A DNA stretch of 64,000 nucleotides, from contig JBBHKE010000771.1 in assembly GCA_037447655.1 (NCBI GenBank), forward strand, positions 535,797 through 599,796, in the 5' to 3' direction. A model generated the notes under the pieces. The model was not told the origin of the DNA. It did not search any database and saw nothing but the letters and a program-made list of their open reading frames with translations. This stretch comes from Zygnema cylindricum (lineage: Eukaryota > Streptophyta > Zygnematophyceae > Zygnematales > Zygnemataceae). The position numbers and the translations under genes were made by a program. Positions 40,808-53,624 of the stretch are shown one piece after another (position 1 is the stretch's first letter; the number at the start of each line of letters is the position of its first letter).

Positions 40808-42906
40808 ATGGCGCAATTACGGGAACTCGTGGGGGCCGCTGTGACCAGTAGACTGGCTACAGCTGGCTACCACTTTGAAGGCAGTCCGGAATTGACAGAC
40901 TTTGAAGATCCAACATATTACATGACAATGCCGTTTTTGCCAAACAGGCAATGTCTTGTTTTACTTTCAAGAATATCGGTATGCTTAAAACCTCTTTTTC
41001 ATTCGTTCCGTTTCATTATTATTCCTCGAATAATAGATCCAGGAGCCTCAAGGGTTCGGATAGTGTTTCCTTGAAATCTTAATTTTAGCTGTTGAAATGT
41101 TTTTAAGAATAACTGTTATCATATTTATCACAAAGATGGTTTTAAACAGAGTAGTTTCCTTGACCGAGGAGTATGATTCGCACCTATTATATTTCACGGG
41201 TTTAAAGGCTGTCCATTTTGGTGGCTTTTTCAGGGTAATTTGTCCGTGCAGGAGAAGATAAGGTGGCTGGATTTGCAATTATCACATATGCAGTGTCCTT
41301 ATCCCTTGCAGCAAATCGAGTTTACCTACGCTGGTGATGCAGGTGTGGGTTTGTTGAATGAAAATATATATGATTATGTGCTTGCTAGCTGTCCAGCTCA
41401 ATTCGGGCTTGGAAAGGAGAGAGAACTGGGCCACCTCATAGTTAGTATCTGTAGATATCAATACCTGGCTCAAATTTATTTTTTGAAAAATGTTCGTCCT
41501 CTCAGTTTGTCCCTTTGTTTGACGATGTTCTTTTAATTTAGCCATTGCTGAAAGTGATGCTACCTAACTTTTGCAGTCTATTAGAGTACAGACTGGTTTT
41601 GGAAATTTTTGGATGGGTTAGTTTCTGATTTTTTTTTCGATCATCCGTGCCATAGATGATAAATTTTGAACTCAGTAGTTTCAGAGCATAGCAGCTGTAT
41701 TCATGTAGAGTCTGAAACAAACGGTTTTGGACTTTAGAAAGGTTTTTTTGTTTTTTGTCATGGCAACCCGTTTACGCATTTTTTTTGGGTCTTTGCAGTG
41801 GTACAGTTTGTTTCAGAAACGTCAATGAAGAAATCCCTAGCTAGAGGCCCTTTCAAATGGGAGAATCAGGAAATTACAACAAGACCATGTTCTGAGGATG
41901 ATGTCAGGGGTTTATACTGGGTTGGTGTTAGTGGAACGCCTATAGAGCTGTATCCATTCGTTAAACAGGTGCGAAACAGATTATGATATTTAAGAAACCT
42001 TCCTCATGTTGTCAAACAAATTCGTTCGCATTTCAGTTCATAAAGGCAGGATGTTGATCTTAGTTAAAATGCGTGAAAACTATTGGAAACACTATGTGGC
42101 TACCCTGTTTTGACGCAAAATATACGCATGGTAGGGGGGTAATACGCCAAACTGCAACTCACAACTAGGATACTTAGTTACAACTGTCTGGATCTGCTAC
42201 GGATTGTATGCACCTATTCACCCATGTCATTTTGCTTTTTTGCGGTTAAGAACGCTCTGGAAGCGACTGTTCTTTACAAGGTGAAGATGTAGGGATACCA
42301 TGTGGATCTTCCCTTTGTTTGGAACGGAAATCTCATATATAAATGTTTCTTTTGATTATGTCCAGGCTTTGCAACAGTTTGGAGAGGTTAATGGAGAGTA
42401 TGCCCGTCATCCTAGCCAGGAATTTCAGTCGGGAATGTTGAAGTACTATTTTGCCCCTAGCAGCAGAAAACGCCTTCCGCCAACAATACAATTTATCCGG
42501 CCGGACAGGCAAGTACCTTCTTGGAGGCAGCAGTTCCAGTCTTGTTAATATCCAGGTCCTGTCCTTCTGTTAAGGCTATGTTTTTTTGGAAATGCTGGGT
42601 TGCTGGAACGTGGTTGGAAAAGCCTTGTTTGTTTCATGGTGTGGTTTATGTTGGTCGCAGTCTCTCTCAAATTGCATTCTATCTTGCTTAGTGTCTTCAT
42701 TGATAGGTGTTTGTGGATTATGCAAGTCAAATTTTTAAGCTTGAAATTTTGAATTTGATTACAGGCCAAAAAATTACCCCCCTACTACTGTAAAAGTTTT
42801 TACACCTGACGGCCCCCTTGCACCCAAGTGTGCGGATTTTGGGAAGGATCACACTTCTCACGGATGTCCCGAATGTCACCGCCGTAGACAACAAGCGGGC
42901 GGTTAA
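40808..42906 (+). CDS. Five-exon gag-like protein with zinc-knuckle-like C terminus
   Basis: Exons 40808-40978, 41234-41342, 41799-41968, 42366-42508 and 42765-42906 join in phase to give 244 aa. The fourth intron begins GCAAGT (a GC-AG intron with a consensus donor). The middle region (FVSETSMKKSLARGPFKW through LYPFVKQALQQFGEV) reads like the RRM-like domain of retroelement gag/ORF1 proteins of the DUF4283 type. The end, PKCADFGKDHTSHGCPECH, resembles a CCHC zinc knuckle in which the second Cys is Phe, with two further Cys just after. The start is the first ATG in frame (ATGGCGC). Splitting by four introns argues for a host gene rather than an active retroelement. Function is unknown; nucleic-acid binding is inference. 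Confidence 0.65.
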
Positions 42907-43992
42907 GATGGATTTATAACTATCACTAATAATTGATTATTATGGGAGATAAATGTTCTCAAGCAGGTGATTGATTGGGTATAAATCACAGTCTGGCCTT
43001 TCACTGCCAAACTCCAAGCAGCAAATGCAGGAGCTGGGTGCCGGGCGACATTTTTGGTGAAAATATGTTGTGTTTTTAACATACATAATTAGTACGTGGA
43101 AGTATTATTTGGGTCAAACTGCTAATTTAGGATTCGCTTGAGGGCCTTAACATTGTTTCTTTACGATTGACAAAAGTTGTAGCTTGAGAACAATAGGTTG
43201 GGACAGGCAATTTGATGTTATTGCTCGTCTTTTTAAAATGTTGAAATTTATAAACATTTCGGTAGAAAATGCGATGGTTCTACTACTAATCAAGTTTAGA
43301 AAGTTTAGATTGGGACAAATTTTTGTATGAAGCAAAGAATAATGATAGCCCTTGACTAGAGTTGTTCTTGATGGTAGTGTTTATCCGTTTAAACTGAGCC
43401 GAGGCCTCAGGAAGTATGTTTGTGATAATTAGTTGTAACAGGATTGATCTTGTGGGTGGATGGAGAAAACGAAAGAAATAATTGCTCTCGCACATGCTGT
43501 GCGGATGTCGATAATATGGCTATTTATTGGCTGATTAAAAAGAAGTATTTCTCTCAAAGGTTTAAATTGTTTTTTCACTCTTAGTTTCTATGTTGAACGG
43601 AGAAGTTGCTGTATGACATTTGCTCTCACAAATTGTTGTGGATACCTTTTTAATTTGTCTTTTTAATTGAGCTGGAATATCTACTGTCTCGATGTACCTA
43701 CGGGTTAAGTTTCATGTTAACTCTAACAGAAAGTTGACTTCATATTTTTGTTCACATACTGTATGCCAATGGTTTTTGATTTTGACAAATAATTTTACGG
43801 GAACCAATTATTTTGTAGTGATGTTGTTAAAGTCTTACCTGCTTGTAGATGAATGAAACATTTTCAATTCAGAATGCCATCGTGTCAAGATTTTAGTTGC
43901 AAATTGTATGAAATCTCATATTTTATTGGGTCATGGGCTTTTGGTAGCAAGTTTGGGACTGTGGCTCGCAAACAGGTGTCTCTTCCCGTCTC
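42907..43992. other. 3' flank, no gene seen
   Basis: AT-rich sequence, presumably with the 3' UTR of the preceding gene. No supported feature. Confidence 0.4.
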
Positions 43993-44061
43993 TGTAGGAG
44001 GGTTGGGTGTAGCGTCTGACTCCAGATCAGAAGGTTGCGCGCTCAATTCATGTTAAGTTCG
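43993..44061 (+). pseudogene. Decayed tRNA-Trp copy
   Basis: The core GTCTGACTCCAGATCAGAAG is identical to the functional tRNA-Trp at 45232, but the acceptor, D arm and T arm are degraded (CTCAATTCATGTT in the T arm). It lies 1.2 kb upstream on the same strand. Confidence 0.8.
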
Positions 44062-44212
44062 CCATAACATTAGATTTTGAGGTACACCAGGAACCGCTTA
44101 TAGTTTTAAGAAATTATTACCGTAAAGAAAAAAAACAGTGTTACTTCACGCTGTATTTAGTTTCATGGCCTCGCGCCAACAAAACATCAACTCTAATTTT
44201 TTCGTCTAATAC

Positions 44213-44716
44213 TACACCGCGAATCGTAATTAGAGTAAATTACTCTAATTCGGTCGCTCGAAATTTTGACTCTATCACATCAAATAGAGTAATCGATTCT
44301 AATTTTTTCATTATTCTAATTTAGATAAGGTTTAATTAGCGTTTTTAATTCTAATATATGTTCATTTTAAATAGTGTGGAGTACAGACGACGTCCGACCG
44401 TGCAAAATTGTACTTTTATAGGTAAAAAGTACAAATAATGATTTAATACAGGCCATTATCATGTAACTGCGTTTTAACAAAACGCGTAGTGCGAACGTCA
44501 TAGTGACGATAAACTGTACGTTTTGTCAGATTCTGTACGAATACCTTATTTACAGTAGAGGATATTAACTTGCCAAATTAGAGTACACCGCATAAATTAG
44601 AGTAAATTCCTTTTTGAAACAGCTCTATCACATAAATTAGAGTAAATTACTCTAATTATTTTTCTCTCTTTTTTTACTCTAATTTTTTCATTACTCTCAT
44701 TACGATGCGCGGTGTA
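44213..44716. mobile_element. 504-bp TACACCG MITE, copy 1
   Basis: It starts TACACCGCGAATCGTAATTA and ends ATTACGATGCGCGGTGTA, an inverted repeat flanked by TA. Inside are several AGAGTAAATTACTCTAAT palindromes. It matches the element at 63390 along its length; the copy at 49361 and the short one at 18502 are relatives. No ORF. Confidence 0.85.
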
Positions 44717-45231
44717 ACACTCATTCCCACAGTGTAGCCCCTCCAGCCTGTGTTCACATAGTCAACGGTTGAACATGTGAAAACAAGTTCGCGTGATTTC
44801 GCCCGTCTATATATTAAGAATCAATTCTGAAAGCGATTTCCCGCGTCAGTGCCACCCAGTTTCCGGTCTCGACGCCGTTATCTGACACTTTTTCTGTATG
44901 TTTGTAACAAAAAACGAGCAGTATTAGTACGGATTGGCACATTTCGTTCACTACACTATTTAAATACTGGCCAAATTACTAGAGTCAATGACGCTAACTA
45001 TATTAGGGTAAATAGAAAATTAGCATTACTAAATTCCATTTAAGGTACAAAAGTCAAAATTTAGGGGCGCAAACATAGTGTAATGAACACTTTAGACTTT
45101 TTGACCTGTGTCAGTGAGGGTCACTCTCCTTCTCTCTCGCCTCTCTATTCATCTGTCCGTTTTCGTTCTTGTGGTTTTCCTTATAAAACTGAAAATAATA
45201 ATATTATGTAAAATATATTCCTTATCAGTAA

Positions 45232-45303
45232 GGATCTGTGGCGCAATGGTAGCGCGTCTGACTCCAGATCAGAAGGTTGCGTGTTCGATTCACGTCAGGT
45301 TCA
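45232..45303 (+). tRNA. tRNA-Trp (CCA)
   Basis: A 72-nt cloverleaf without intron. The acceptor GGATCTG pairs with CAGGTTC using wobble, the D arm is GCGC...GCGC, the anticodon loop CTCCAGA gives CCA, the T arm is GCGTG TTCGATT CACGT, and the discriminator is A. A TTTTT run about 30 bases downstream can terminate Pol III. Confidence 0.95.
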
Positions 45304-45654
45304 ATCCTGAAAAATAACAGATTCAAAACTTTTTCGCCGTGTCTACAATCTAGTCATTGTCATCGTAGGAGAGTGATGCGTATTCAAATCTGAAAAGAAA
45401 TCAGATGCAAAAAAACTGCGCAGTTGATGCCTTATTGCCTGCATATTGTCTGTCTATCATTTTTAGGTTTGGGATTCTCTTTTGAAAAGTCCTGAGGCAG
45501 TGAAACGTCATTGATGTTTCCTGATTCATACCTGGGAATGATCAGCTCAAACCAGTTTTCCAGTCATAAATGTATATTTGTTGGTGAGTTGAACTGGAGC
45601 CAGTGATAAAATCCAAAACAGGAATGAAGGGACGTGAATGGAACCTTAGCACTA

Positions 45655-45871
45655 TGCTGTTTAGTGTTATTAGAGTAAACAGATTTATTGGCATGGGCTT
45701 CATTTTAGAGTTATCTATAATTCAGTTCCGATGACATGGCTGTTTCTGAATTAAACTACTAGCCTTAAGAAAGAAATCAAATAATGATATTAATGTTATT
45801 TTAAGTTCTAGAGCTTGAATTTGGGGGGCACCAATTTAGTGTCATTAACATCAATAAATATACACGGTGTA
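45655..45871. mobile_element. Family C MITE, copy 3
   Basis: It contains GACATGGCTGTTTCTGAA and GGCACCAATTTAGTGTCATT, and ends TACACGGTGTA. It matches the copies in USP introns 5 and 11. Confidence 0.65.
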
Positions 45872-46210
45872 GTCATTTGGGAGTTCAAGTACCTTCTGCA
45901 CGAATAAACTACACTCTCAGCACTGTTAAAAATCATAAATAATTAGTGTTGATACTTTGTCAAAACCGCTCACACTAAATTATGCTTTCCCACGTGGCTT
46001 TTCATGGGCCACGTTGTTAACTGGGTCTGAAAACACTCACTCGAATTAGAGTGATTTCTTGGAAAGAGATGGGCAGCGTATAATAAAGAAGGTAAGATCA
46101 TCAACCGACAAAAGCCCACGTGCTCATAAAGGAAACATAAAACTCGAGAACACAATGAGAAAAAAATAAAGAAATTAGAGAAATAGTGAGGAATTTATGA
46201 ACTTTCAACT
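45872..46210. other. Spacer downstream of the bL25 gene
   Basis: AT-rich DNA with a block (ACACTAAATTATG) shared with 33140, probably MITE-derived. It should contain the 3' UTR of the minus-strand bL25 gene. Confidence 0.4.
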
Positions 46211-49200
46211 TTACTCCTGGGCAAGTTTTCCCCCGATTTTACAAACAGGCAAAGATGCATCTTTAAGGACTAATTTTAAATCGCTGGAAACAGGAAGGTC
46301 TCTCAATAAGATTTTTTCGCCGACTTTTAGGTTGCTTAAATCAACTTCAATGAAAGGAGGAATGGAGCTCGCTGGGCATTCATATCGAACTGTCCTGCGA
46401 ATAGTATTCAAGTAACCACCTACACTCGAAAACAAAAGGGCATGTCAAATAAAAAGAAGAAGAGGGAGGCAAGAAACTTACGTGGCCATCGAATGGGAAA
46501 GTCGTGATAAAGAAAAAGAACAGAGAAAGAAACTAAAACAAAAGAAGGCATAAAAGGTGAAAATTCGACATAAGATACAGTTAGGGAAAAGAAGTTAATG
46601 CAAAAAGTTGGTTGAGATGAGGAAAATAACCATAATGTCAAGAGAGAGAGGACAACACTAGCAGAAAGGATGGAAAAACACTTAGGGAAGTACGAGGGAG
46701 AAGGAAATTAGCGAGTAACAAGAAAACAGTACGGAGGGACAGATTGAAAATGAGGCTTGAGAAAACAGGAGCAAGAGGATTAGAAAACATAACAATACAG
46801 AGAATGAAATAGGAAGGACGGGGAAATTAAGAAAAACTGAAGGATGAAAATGCATCAGAAAGGGAGAGAAAAAATGGGAGAGAAGGACGATAAAGCCAGA
46901 GAGGAGGAAAAAAGATGGAATAGGATGAGTGTTACAAAACAGAAGCATAGAAAAGAAGTAGGATGAAGAGGATGAAAGAGAGAAATGCGCAAACCTTTTC
47001 GAATACCAACACAAGCATCCTCCCCAACAAACATGAGCGGAATATCGACTTTTAAGCGTTCTTCCGGGGGAGCCCTCAAAAAGGTCACATTCAGAAGACT
47101 GTCGTTTCCGGCATGAAGATGGAGCTGTTATCCATGTAAAAATAAGGAAAAAAGAGTTTACACATTGTGCAAAAATCCATTAAAAGCTTATATTCATTAA
47201 AAAAAAATCTGCAAATAGTACTTCTTTGCAGTAATACCTGAAACATCTTGGAACCTCACAAAAGTCAGACTTTTGAACCAAAACTAAACAATGTAAATGG
47301 AGCATACAGAAAAACATTACGATTTTAAGCATGACATCTACTTTGAGTCGCACTAAATACACAATTTTTTCAGTTTTAACCTCCTGTTACAGATTTTCCA
47401 GTCAAATAGTTCTTTCTACATCATTCCCACTGAAGTACAATAGGAGACAAAATTCAGGTCAATGTAAATGCTGGTGTGGGGCACACTATCACGTACAAAA
47501 GGAAAAGGATTTTGAGGTACACTGTTCATCACAATTAGCAAAGATCAAACTACTTTTTTAGTCCATTTCTTTTAGAAGCCTGCAACCTATTATGATTACA
47601 AATGTGAGACTTTGTATGTAATTAGTAGCTGTTGTGCCTATCCAATTATAATCAATGGGACGTGTGGGGATATACGGGGGAAGTTGGGCATAAAATGTTG
47701 GCTAAAAATTGTAATATTAGACATTGGCAGTTGAAGACTAGTATAGACAGACTCTTCAGACAAGATAGCAAATTTTCTTAGTACAGTCATTAGATAGTTT
47801 CGCGTTCAAAATACACGTGGTACAGGTGCATATCATTTTGGCAACCGTGATCCCTAATTTAAATTTGAAAACCACAATAGACTACAATATTGGTGGTATG
47901 TGGAGTAGAGGAGAGATTGTGCTGTTCCTTTGCCTACTTAAACAGTTTGACCATTCACACTGGTCATTGTACAACATTACTGAAACTAGTGTGGATAAAC
48001 TAAGGGTGGGAAGTAGTTTTTTGCAACACATAGATGCAGGCCTATGTAGATAGTTGTGGTCACAAACTTTCATTTCGAAATATCTTTGCTCCAGGGCGCC
48101 TAAAAACAGTATTGTTAGAACTAGTACGTTGAAGAGGGGAATTGTCTGGACTGTGCTAGTGAACTACACTGCCCATCGCCAACACTGATTAAGGGAGTGG
48201 ACTACAATCCGCCATGTCTCCTTCAACTAAATTGAAATATACATTCTAATCCCCAGTTACACTAACAATTCCGTTACACTCGCAGCAATGGCAGTGCAGT
48301 GTGGAGTCACAGACCGTTATTTCGTGCTTGTTGTACACAAGCTGGCAAAATTCACACTCACAGAGGGGCACAGCAACAATGCAGCACCAGCCACAGATGT
48401 CCTTGACAAAGAACTATTGTTAGAAGAAAATTGGTTTAAGAGACATTCGCATTTAGTGAAAAGCGTGTGGATAACCTCGAACGAAAAGGCGAAAGGAGAA
48501 TACAGTCTAATTCCGAAGAACACAAACTAGTGAGTATGCGTCTCACAGAAGACCATCGTCATTACATTGGGTCACAACAATATCTGAAATTACAGCACTA
48601 TAAATTGCAAGCAATCCTTACTATTGAACCTTCCCTTTCTACACTTTGACGTGAACAAAAGAGACTTATCTCCCACACAGGTGTTTAAATCCACGATGTT
48701 AAGCAGCTAATTCGGAGCGGCTCACAGTTAAGGTTAGCAGAATAATACCTGACGTGGCAAAACACGTTCTCGTGTGACAACCTCTTCTCCATTGCTGCCT
48801 TCAGACAAGATGGCCAAATCAAAAGTACGCGACAGAAAAAAAGAACGTCCGTATTTGTTAACAAGCCTCAGAATCTGGGCAGAATCCACCGACAATAAAC
48901 GCTTATTGCCTCCAAGGTGGCCGTCCCGTTGCTCGTATACAATAGAAGGACAACGGCCCTCTCGTCTCTCTTTTTTACAGATTATTTTGCCAGACGATGG
49001 ACGATCAATGGCTAGGATTGTTTCCTGAGAATCTTCTGTGTCTTGTTCAGCGTCCGGATCGGTGTATGATTCTGCATAGGAATGGGAATCGGGATGAGGT
49101 TCGGAAGAGGGTTCAGCATAGGAAGATGTGAGATTTTGGAGAGAGAGAGAAGAGAGAAAACGGTAAGAGGAAAAAGGGATTGGAGACAGGCGGCGGGAAA

Positions 49201-49234
49201 GAGGTTGGAGAAAGGAGAGCCTATGAAGGGGCAT
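46211..49234 (-). CDS. Organellar ribosomal protein bL25, three exons
   Basis: Exons 49234-48749, 47124-46995 and 46419-46211 join in phase to give 274 aa. This is the bL25 (L25/TL5) 5S rRNA-binding protein of the large subunit, nuclear-encoded for an organelle, as in plants. The N terminus (MPLHRLSFLQPLSRRLSP) is Arg- and Ser-rich without acids, like a mitochondrial presequence. A low-complexity Ser, Glu and Asp linker follows (about 36-70). The L25 domain includes CPSIVYEQRDGHLGGNKRLL, GRSFFLSRTFDL, LRAPPEERLKVDIPLMFVGE, then the C-terminal IPPFIEVDLSNLKVGEKILL and LKDASLPVCKIGGKL. The start is the first ATG and the stop is TAA. Intron 2 is strongly purine-rich on the plus strand. Confidence 0.9.
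46430..46980 (+). repeat. Long purine-rich tract (bL25 intron 2)
   Basis: About 550 bases are mostly A and G on the plus strand, hence polypyrimidine in the transcript. It fills nearly the whole intron and has no repeat unit. Confidence 0.75.
48180..48290. repeat. Dispersed repeat shared with 55.1 kb
   Basis: The stretch GGAGTGGACTACAATCCGCC and its TTAATTG-like continuation match GGAGTAGACGACAATCTGTC at 55132. It lies in bL25 intron 1. A plus-strand 80-codon frame at 48288-48530 follows, unassigned. Confidence 0.5.
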
Positions 49235-49360
49235 TGTGAAGCATCGAAGGGGAAAGATATGGTGTGCTAAAAGTAAGAGATTAGGGTTGTTTCTGCAAAG
49301 GAATAGCCGAATAGGTTAAGTTTGGAGAGAATGAAATATTAGTTGAAAACAATTGGAAAC

Positions 49361-50030
49361 TACACCGTGAATCGTTATTAGAATTATGTACTCTATATCG
49401 GCGCCCCAAAAATTTGACATTGATACCCGAAATATAATGAGTGATTCTATTTTTTCCGCGACGTTAATTACGGTTCTTGTGAATTAGCGTCAATGGTGTT
49501 ACCGTACATATTTCATGAATAGTGTGGTGTATGGAGGGTGGTTGTCCGTACATTACTGTACTTCATTATTGGAAATCGTACGGAAAGTGTGATGAATATA
49601 TGTCGGTCGCATATAGAACTGCGCTTCGAATAAGCGTGGAGTGGAGTTTGCAACATAGACATTCGTATGTATTCAGATGCTTGTTTTTGTGTGTGATAAT
49701 GTGAACGGATGACATGTTCACATGCGAAAAAATGCGTATGTTACGAAAGCATATCGTCGCGTGCTTACATATGTCGTATGGCAGTAAAAGTTTATTCTAA
49801 TATGTTGTCGTTTGAACATTATTTGAGGTCCGTGTAACTTAATAGAGTGCATATGTATCCTATTACATGTTCAAAGTGAAACATAACGGTAATACCGGAC
49901 TTGTGAAGGAAATAAACCTTGATTAGAGTTAAATTTGACTCTAAAATGGGGTGTGGTACACAAAATGACAACAATTTAGAGTCATAATGCGTACGTATTA
50001 GAATAAAGTTACACAATTTACATTGGAAAA
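49361..50030. mobile_element. Diverged relative of the 0.5-kb TACACCG MITE
   Basis: The left end is TACACCGTGAATCGTTATTA. Inside, ATGAATAGTGTGGTGTATGG matches the AATAGTGTGGAGTAC block of the 44213 and 63390 copies. The right end near AGAATAAAGTTACAC is uncertain. Confidence 0.5.
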
Positions 50031-50369
50031 ATACGTGGCGCCTTGAAAACCCGAAAAGATAACAAATTAGCGGCGAGTGCGGACATAACACAAATAAAAG
50101 ATTCTTGTTCTGACCAATCCCATCCACGTCCTTGTCAACGGGTGAGTGATGTGTGAATACCCTAGGTCCATTTTCAATAAAAAATTCTAATTTTTGAAGA
50201 AGATGTGTCGAGCCGCTGCCATTTGTGATGAAAAGACATTCAGCCCGCCATGGATTATTAGGGATTTTACAATAGTATTAGGGTTGTCAATTACATGGCG
50301 ATACATCCTATAAAGGCGCGTCATCTTCTACGATATACGAAGAATAGCATGGGTAAGTGTGTCGCTGTA

Positions 50370-50950
50370 TCCGGTTTTTCGTCCCACTCTCACTCTCTTT
50401 TCCTTTCTATCATTTTTTCCTTTCTCATTCTCTCTCCCTCTTCGCATTGTAAAAACTTTTTCGTTCTTCTCGTCCCCTTTTCTACTCTCTCTCGCACTCT
50501 CTCTTTCCCAAATTCTCCCTTTGTCTCGTCCTGTTCTGTACCATTTACCTATTACTGGCCCTATTACTGGCTGTCACTATATTCTATCCACTTTGTCTGT
50601 CTCATTCTTTCTGTCTTATATATTTCCCCAGCTACTTTCGGTCATTCTTTTGTTCCCATTCTCTCCCTCTCTCTCTTATTCTATTCTGTACCTTTTTTCT
50701 AATATTCTATGTCCCCTTCTTCTTCCTATACTCTCCCTCTCTCTTCTATTCTTTTCCATACCCTATCTCTATTAATCTATCCCCTCTCTTCTTTCCACTC
50801 TCTCTCTATTTATTTATCTCGTTAAGTCGCGCACCCTTTCTCTATTCTTCACTGTCACTTTCGTCGCCCACTTTCTCTTTTTCATTTCCCCCCTATTTTC
50901 TAACTCAAGTATCCCCTGTTGTTCGTTTTTCTTGTGTTTATCTTTTCTAT
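50370..50950 (+). repeat. Long pyrimidine-rich tract
   Basis: About 580 bases rich in CTCTCT and TTTCCT on the plus strand. Open frames of Ser, Leu and Phe across it are artefacts. Confidence 0.75.
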
Positions 50951-51399
50951 ACGATATTATAATTGACATTCATTTTTTTTTTCCGGTGAAACCCATTCGA
51001 CGGTCGGTGTATTTATTCCCACCCCACGGCAACATATGAATTTCGGGAAGAATTTAGGTTCATATACGAGGTGTTGGTTGGAAGACATCGTTAGGTGCAA
51101 CTCGTGGAATACTTTGTAGGGACCTATCTTCGCCGTGACGGATGGTGGTGACCACTTAGATATTGTGTGTAGTATTACCTACGTTTGTCGAAATAAGTAG
51201 TTTTTAGTATATTTTCTAGGTCTAAATTTATTAGAAAACATGAAAAGAAAATGTAGGCAGCGTGCCTCTATCTCTTCTCTCTCTCTCGCCCCCATACTTG
51301 TTGTAGTCACTGAAGGAGACAGAGAGAGAGAGCAATGGAGCCATGGCTGCCTCAACTCCATAGGAAGGACTAAAGAGTGGCTTAAGCCACTCTCAACAA

Positions 51400-51470
51400 A
51401 AGGTTGAGTCCGGCAGGACTCGAACCCCCGACCGGCAGAGCGCGGCGTAGCCGGTAGCTCAAACCAGTCT
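51400..51470 (-). repeat. tRNA-like sequence, possible SINE or pseudogene
   Basis: On the minus strand GGGGGTTCGAGTCCTGCC contains a perfect B-box (GGTTCGAGTCC), followed by a CGGACTCA end. I cannot fold a complete tRNA. Confidence 0.35.
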
Positions 51471-51869
51471 GTCGTAGAAGTCCGTTAGGAGATATAGGGT
51501 TTCATTACTATTTAAACTATTGTAATATACTAGATTTATTAAACTGAAACTCTTAACGCCACGCATAGATACAGTTCTACAAAATACGAAGTACTGTACT
51601 TGTTTGAAATGGATATCGCGCATTTTGTTTCGACAGCGAAACAAATATCGCGCAAGTATTTATTATAGCCGAGATTGAATTTCGCGTCAAATCTAACGGC
51701 GCACATCATCGCCGAAATCCTGGAATGGTCATTTTGGCATTTAGTGACGTGGCATGACCTGGCGCCACGTGGGAAGACATCATTCGGCCGCGGGAATTCC
51801 GAGGAACGTACGGACAAGTGGAAAGTGGACACGCGTCCACTTAATGGCCTTGTCGTACAGAGGCCATAC

Positions 51870-52196
51870 ATAAAGTACATCGGCAGTAGTACTTTCTAGT
51901 ACTATACAGTTTTGTGATTGGTTCGTACAGGCAGTAGATAGGAGCTGTGAGAGGGAATTAGGAAAAACTAGGACTTAGGAAAATTTAGGTAGATAGTCCT
52001 CTCTCTCTGAGAGTTTGTATAAATTGGCATCTTTGCCACCCTATAACTTATCGGCTGGTTGGCCGTTCTCAGTGATTCTTTTTGCTACGGACTTAGGGGT
52101 CCAGAGTCTCTAAGTCTGAGGGGATTCAGGCATCGTTTTTCTTAGTGACTCTTGCCGGTTGGTCGGCTATTCAATATCCCACCGTTTCTACGGTTA
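51870..52196 (+). other. Promoter-like sequence, possible LTR fragment
   Basis: A TATAAAT box at about 52018 is followed by a CT- and TTGG-rich leader with duplicated GGTTGGCCG/GGTTGGTCGGC blocks, and then the assembly gap. This layout resembles an LTR or gene promoter, but no partner LTR or ORF is visible. Confidence 0.2.
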
Positions 52197-52206
52197 NNNN
52201 NNNNNN
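52197..52206. other. Assembly gap (10 N)
   Basis: Ten N characters sit directly before a CT repeat, so the true length here is unknown. Confidence 1.

Positions 52207-52280
<74 letters not shown>
52207..52280. repeat. (CT)n microsatellite
   Basis: Seventy-four bases of pure CT dinucleotide abut the gap. The array is probably longer than assembled. Confidence 0.97.
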
Positions 52281-52283
<3 letters not shown>

Positions 52284-53624
52284 TGCTCCCTCTCTCTTCT
52301 AGGTTTTAGAATGGTATATTGGACAAAAAGGAAATAGTTGGAGAAACAAGTTTAGGAAAAATGTTAGAAAGAAAAAATTGTTAAAATTGTGTAGTTCTTT
52401 TTTTTTTTCGGTTGACAAAAAGAAATCATTGTCCCGACTGTCGATTTTTCCCAATAAACTTTTTTTTTGTGAGAAAAGACAAAAATAGTTCAATTTTCAG
52501 AGTTATGAACATTTTTTTTGTTTTTAAATGTTTTTGATTAAATATTTCGTATCGTTGTTTCAATTGCATTTTGACCATAACTCTTTTTTCTCCTCTAAAG
52601 TTATAATAATAGAAACTTTTGTAATTATAACAGATATTTATTTATTATTTATCATATATATTTTGAGTCTTGATTAGTCCGAATGTAGGGGAAAGTCAAA
52701 AGCAAATTAAAGTGGACAAAAGTATTGAAAAAAAAAACGGAAAAACAAAAAAAAAACGAAAAACCAAAATTTCAAACAACGACAAAATCAAAAAGCTGAT
52801 AAAAACAAAAGAAACAACTCATATATGTTGTTTTCATAATATTGTGATTGAGAATAATAGGAATACTAGTACTATTACTAGGAGATATACAATTAATAAA
52901 ATCAATAATACTAATTGAAAGTTGTTGAGAGTTTTTACAAAAGAGAATCGGATGAAAATAATTAGTGTTGTTAACACTTTTTATTTTTGTGATTTTCAAT
53001 AATTGTAAAAACAACAAATACAACCTAAGTCAAAAATGTTGTTAAGAGTAATAATAATTTTAATTGCAAAGTTGAGGTGGCGAATTATTCAATTAGAACA
53101 AAAGGAGTGGAACAAAATGTAGTATGAAAAAAAAGTTGTTTAACTCTAGTGAAAAGTACGTCATAAATAAGCTCTTGTTCAAAACACACCATGTTATTGA
53201 TGACGCATACATTTACAATGATATCGACGAAATCACAAACATTGGACTCTATCATTGTAACTGCACAAGTTACTATGTTACAAATAGCCAATTGGTAGAT
53301 TTCTACTATGTTAAAAATAATCCCCCTCTCCCTTCACCTCTCCCTCTCCCGTCCCCTATCCCTTCTCCCCCCCCCTTCCCCTTCCTCTCTATCTCCCACT
53401 CCACCTCACTCTCCTTCTCGTCCCCTCTCTCCCTTGCACTCTATATAGGCGAGGATTATAAGTCAAAAGGGCAAGCTATTTAGACCAACATTGTGGTACT
53501 ACTAATTTTGTGTTTTGGCACTTGATTTAAGCCACACCATTATTATTGTGGATCACTTTTAATTGTTTACATTTGTTCTGTCACTTAAATCGATTTTTGT
53601 TTCTATGCCCATAAATTCTTTTGG
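52281..53624. other. AT-rich spacer, no gene
   Basis: The region contains A-rich stretches and a pyrimidine tract at about 53320-53445 (CCCTCTCCC type). Open frames at 52670 and 53124 are low complexity. Confidence 0.45.

Noticed and set aside
46682-47014. 110-codon Ser/Phe-rich minus-strand frame
   Set aside because: It runs through the purine tract of bL25 intron 2 into exon 2 in the wrong frame.
50295-50775. Two overlapping 135-138-codon Ser/Leu/Phe-rich frames
   Set aside because: They translate the pyrimidine tract; no domain, and both frames are open because CT-rich DNA lacks stops.
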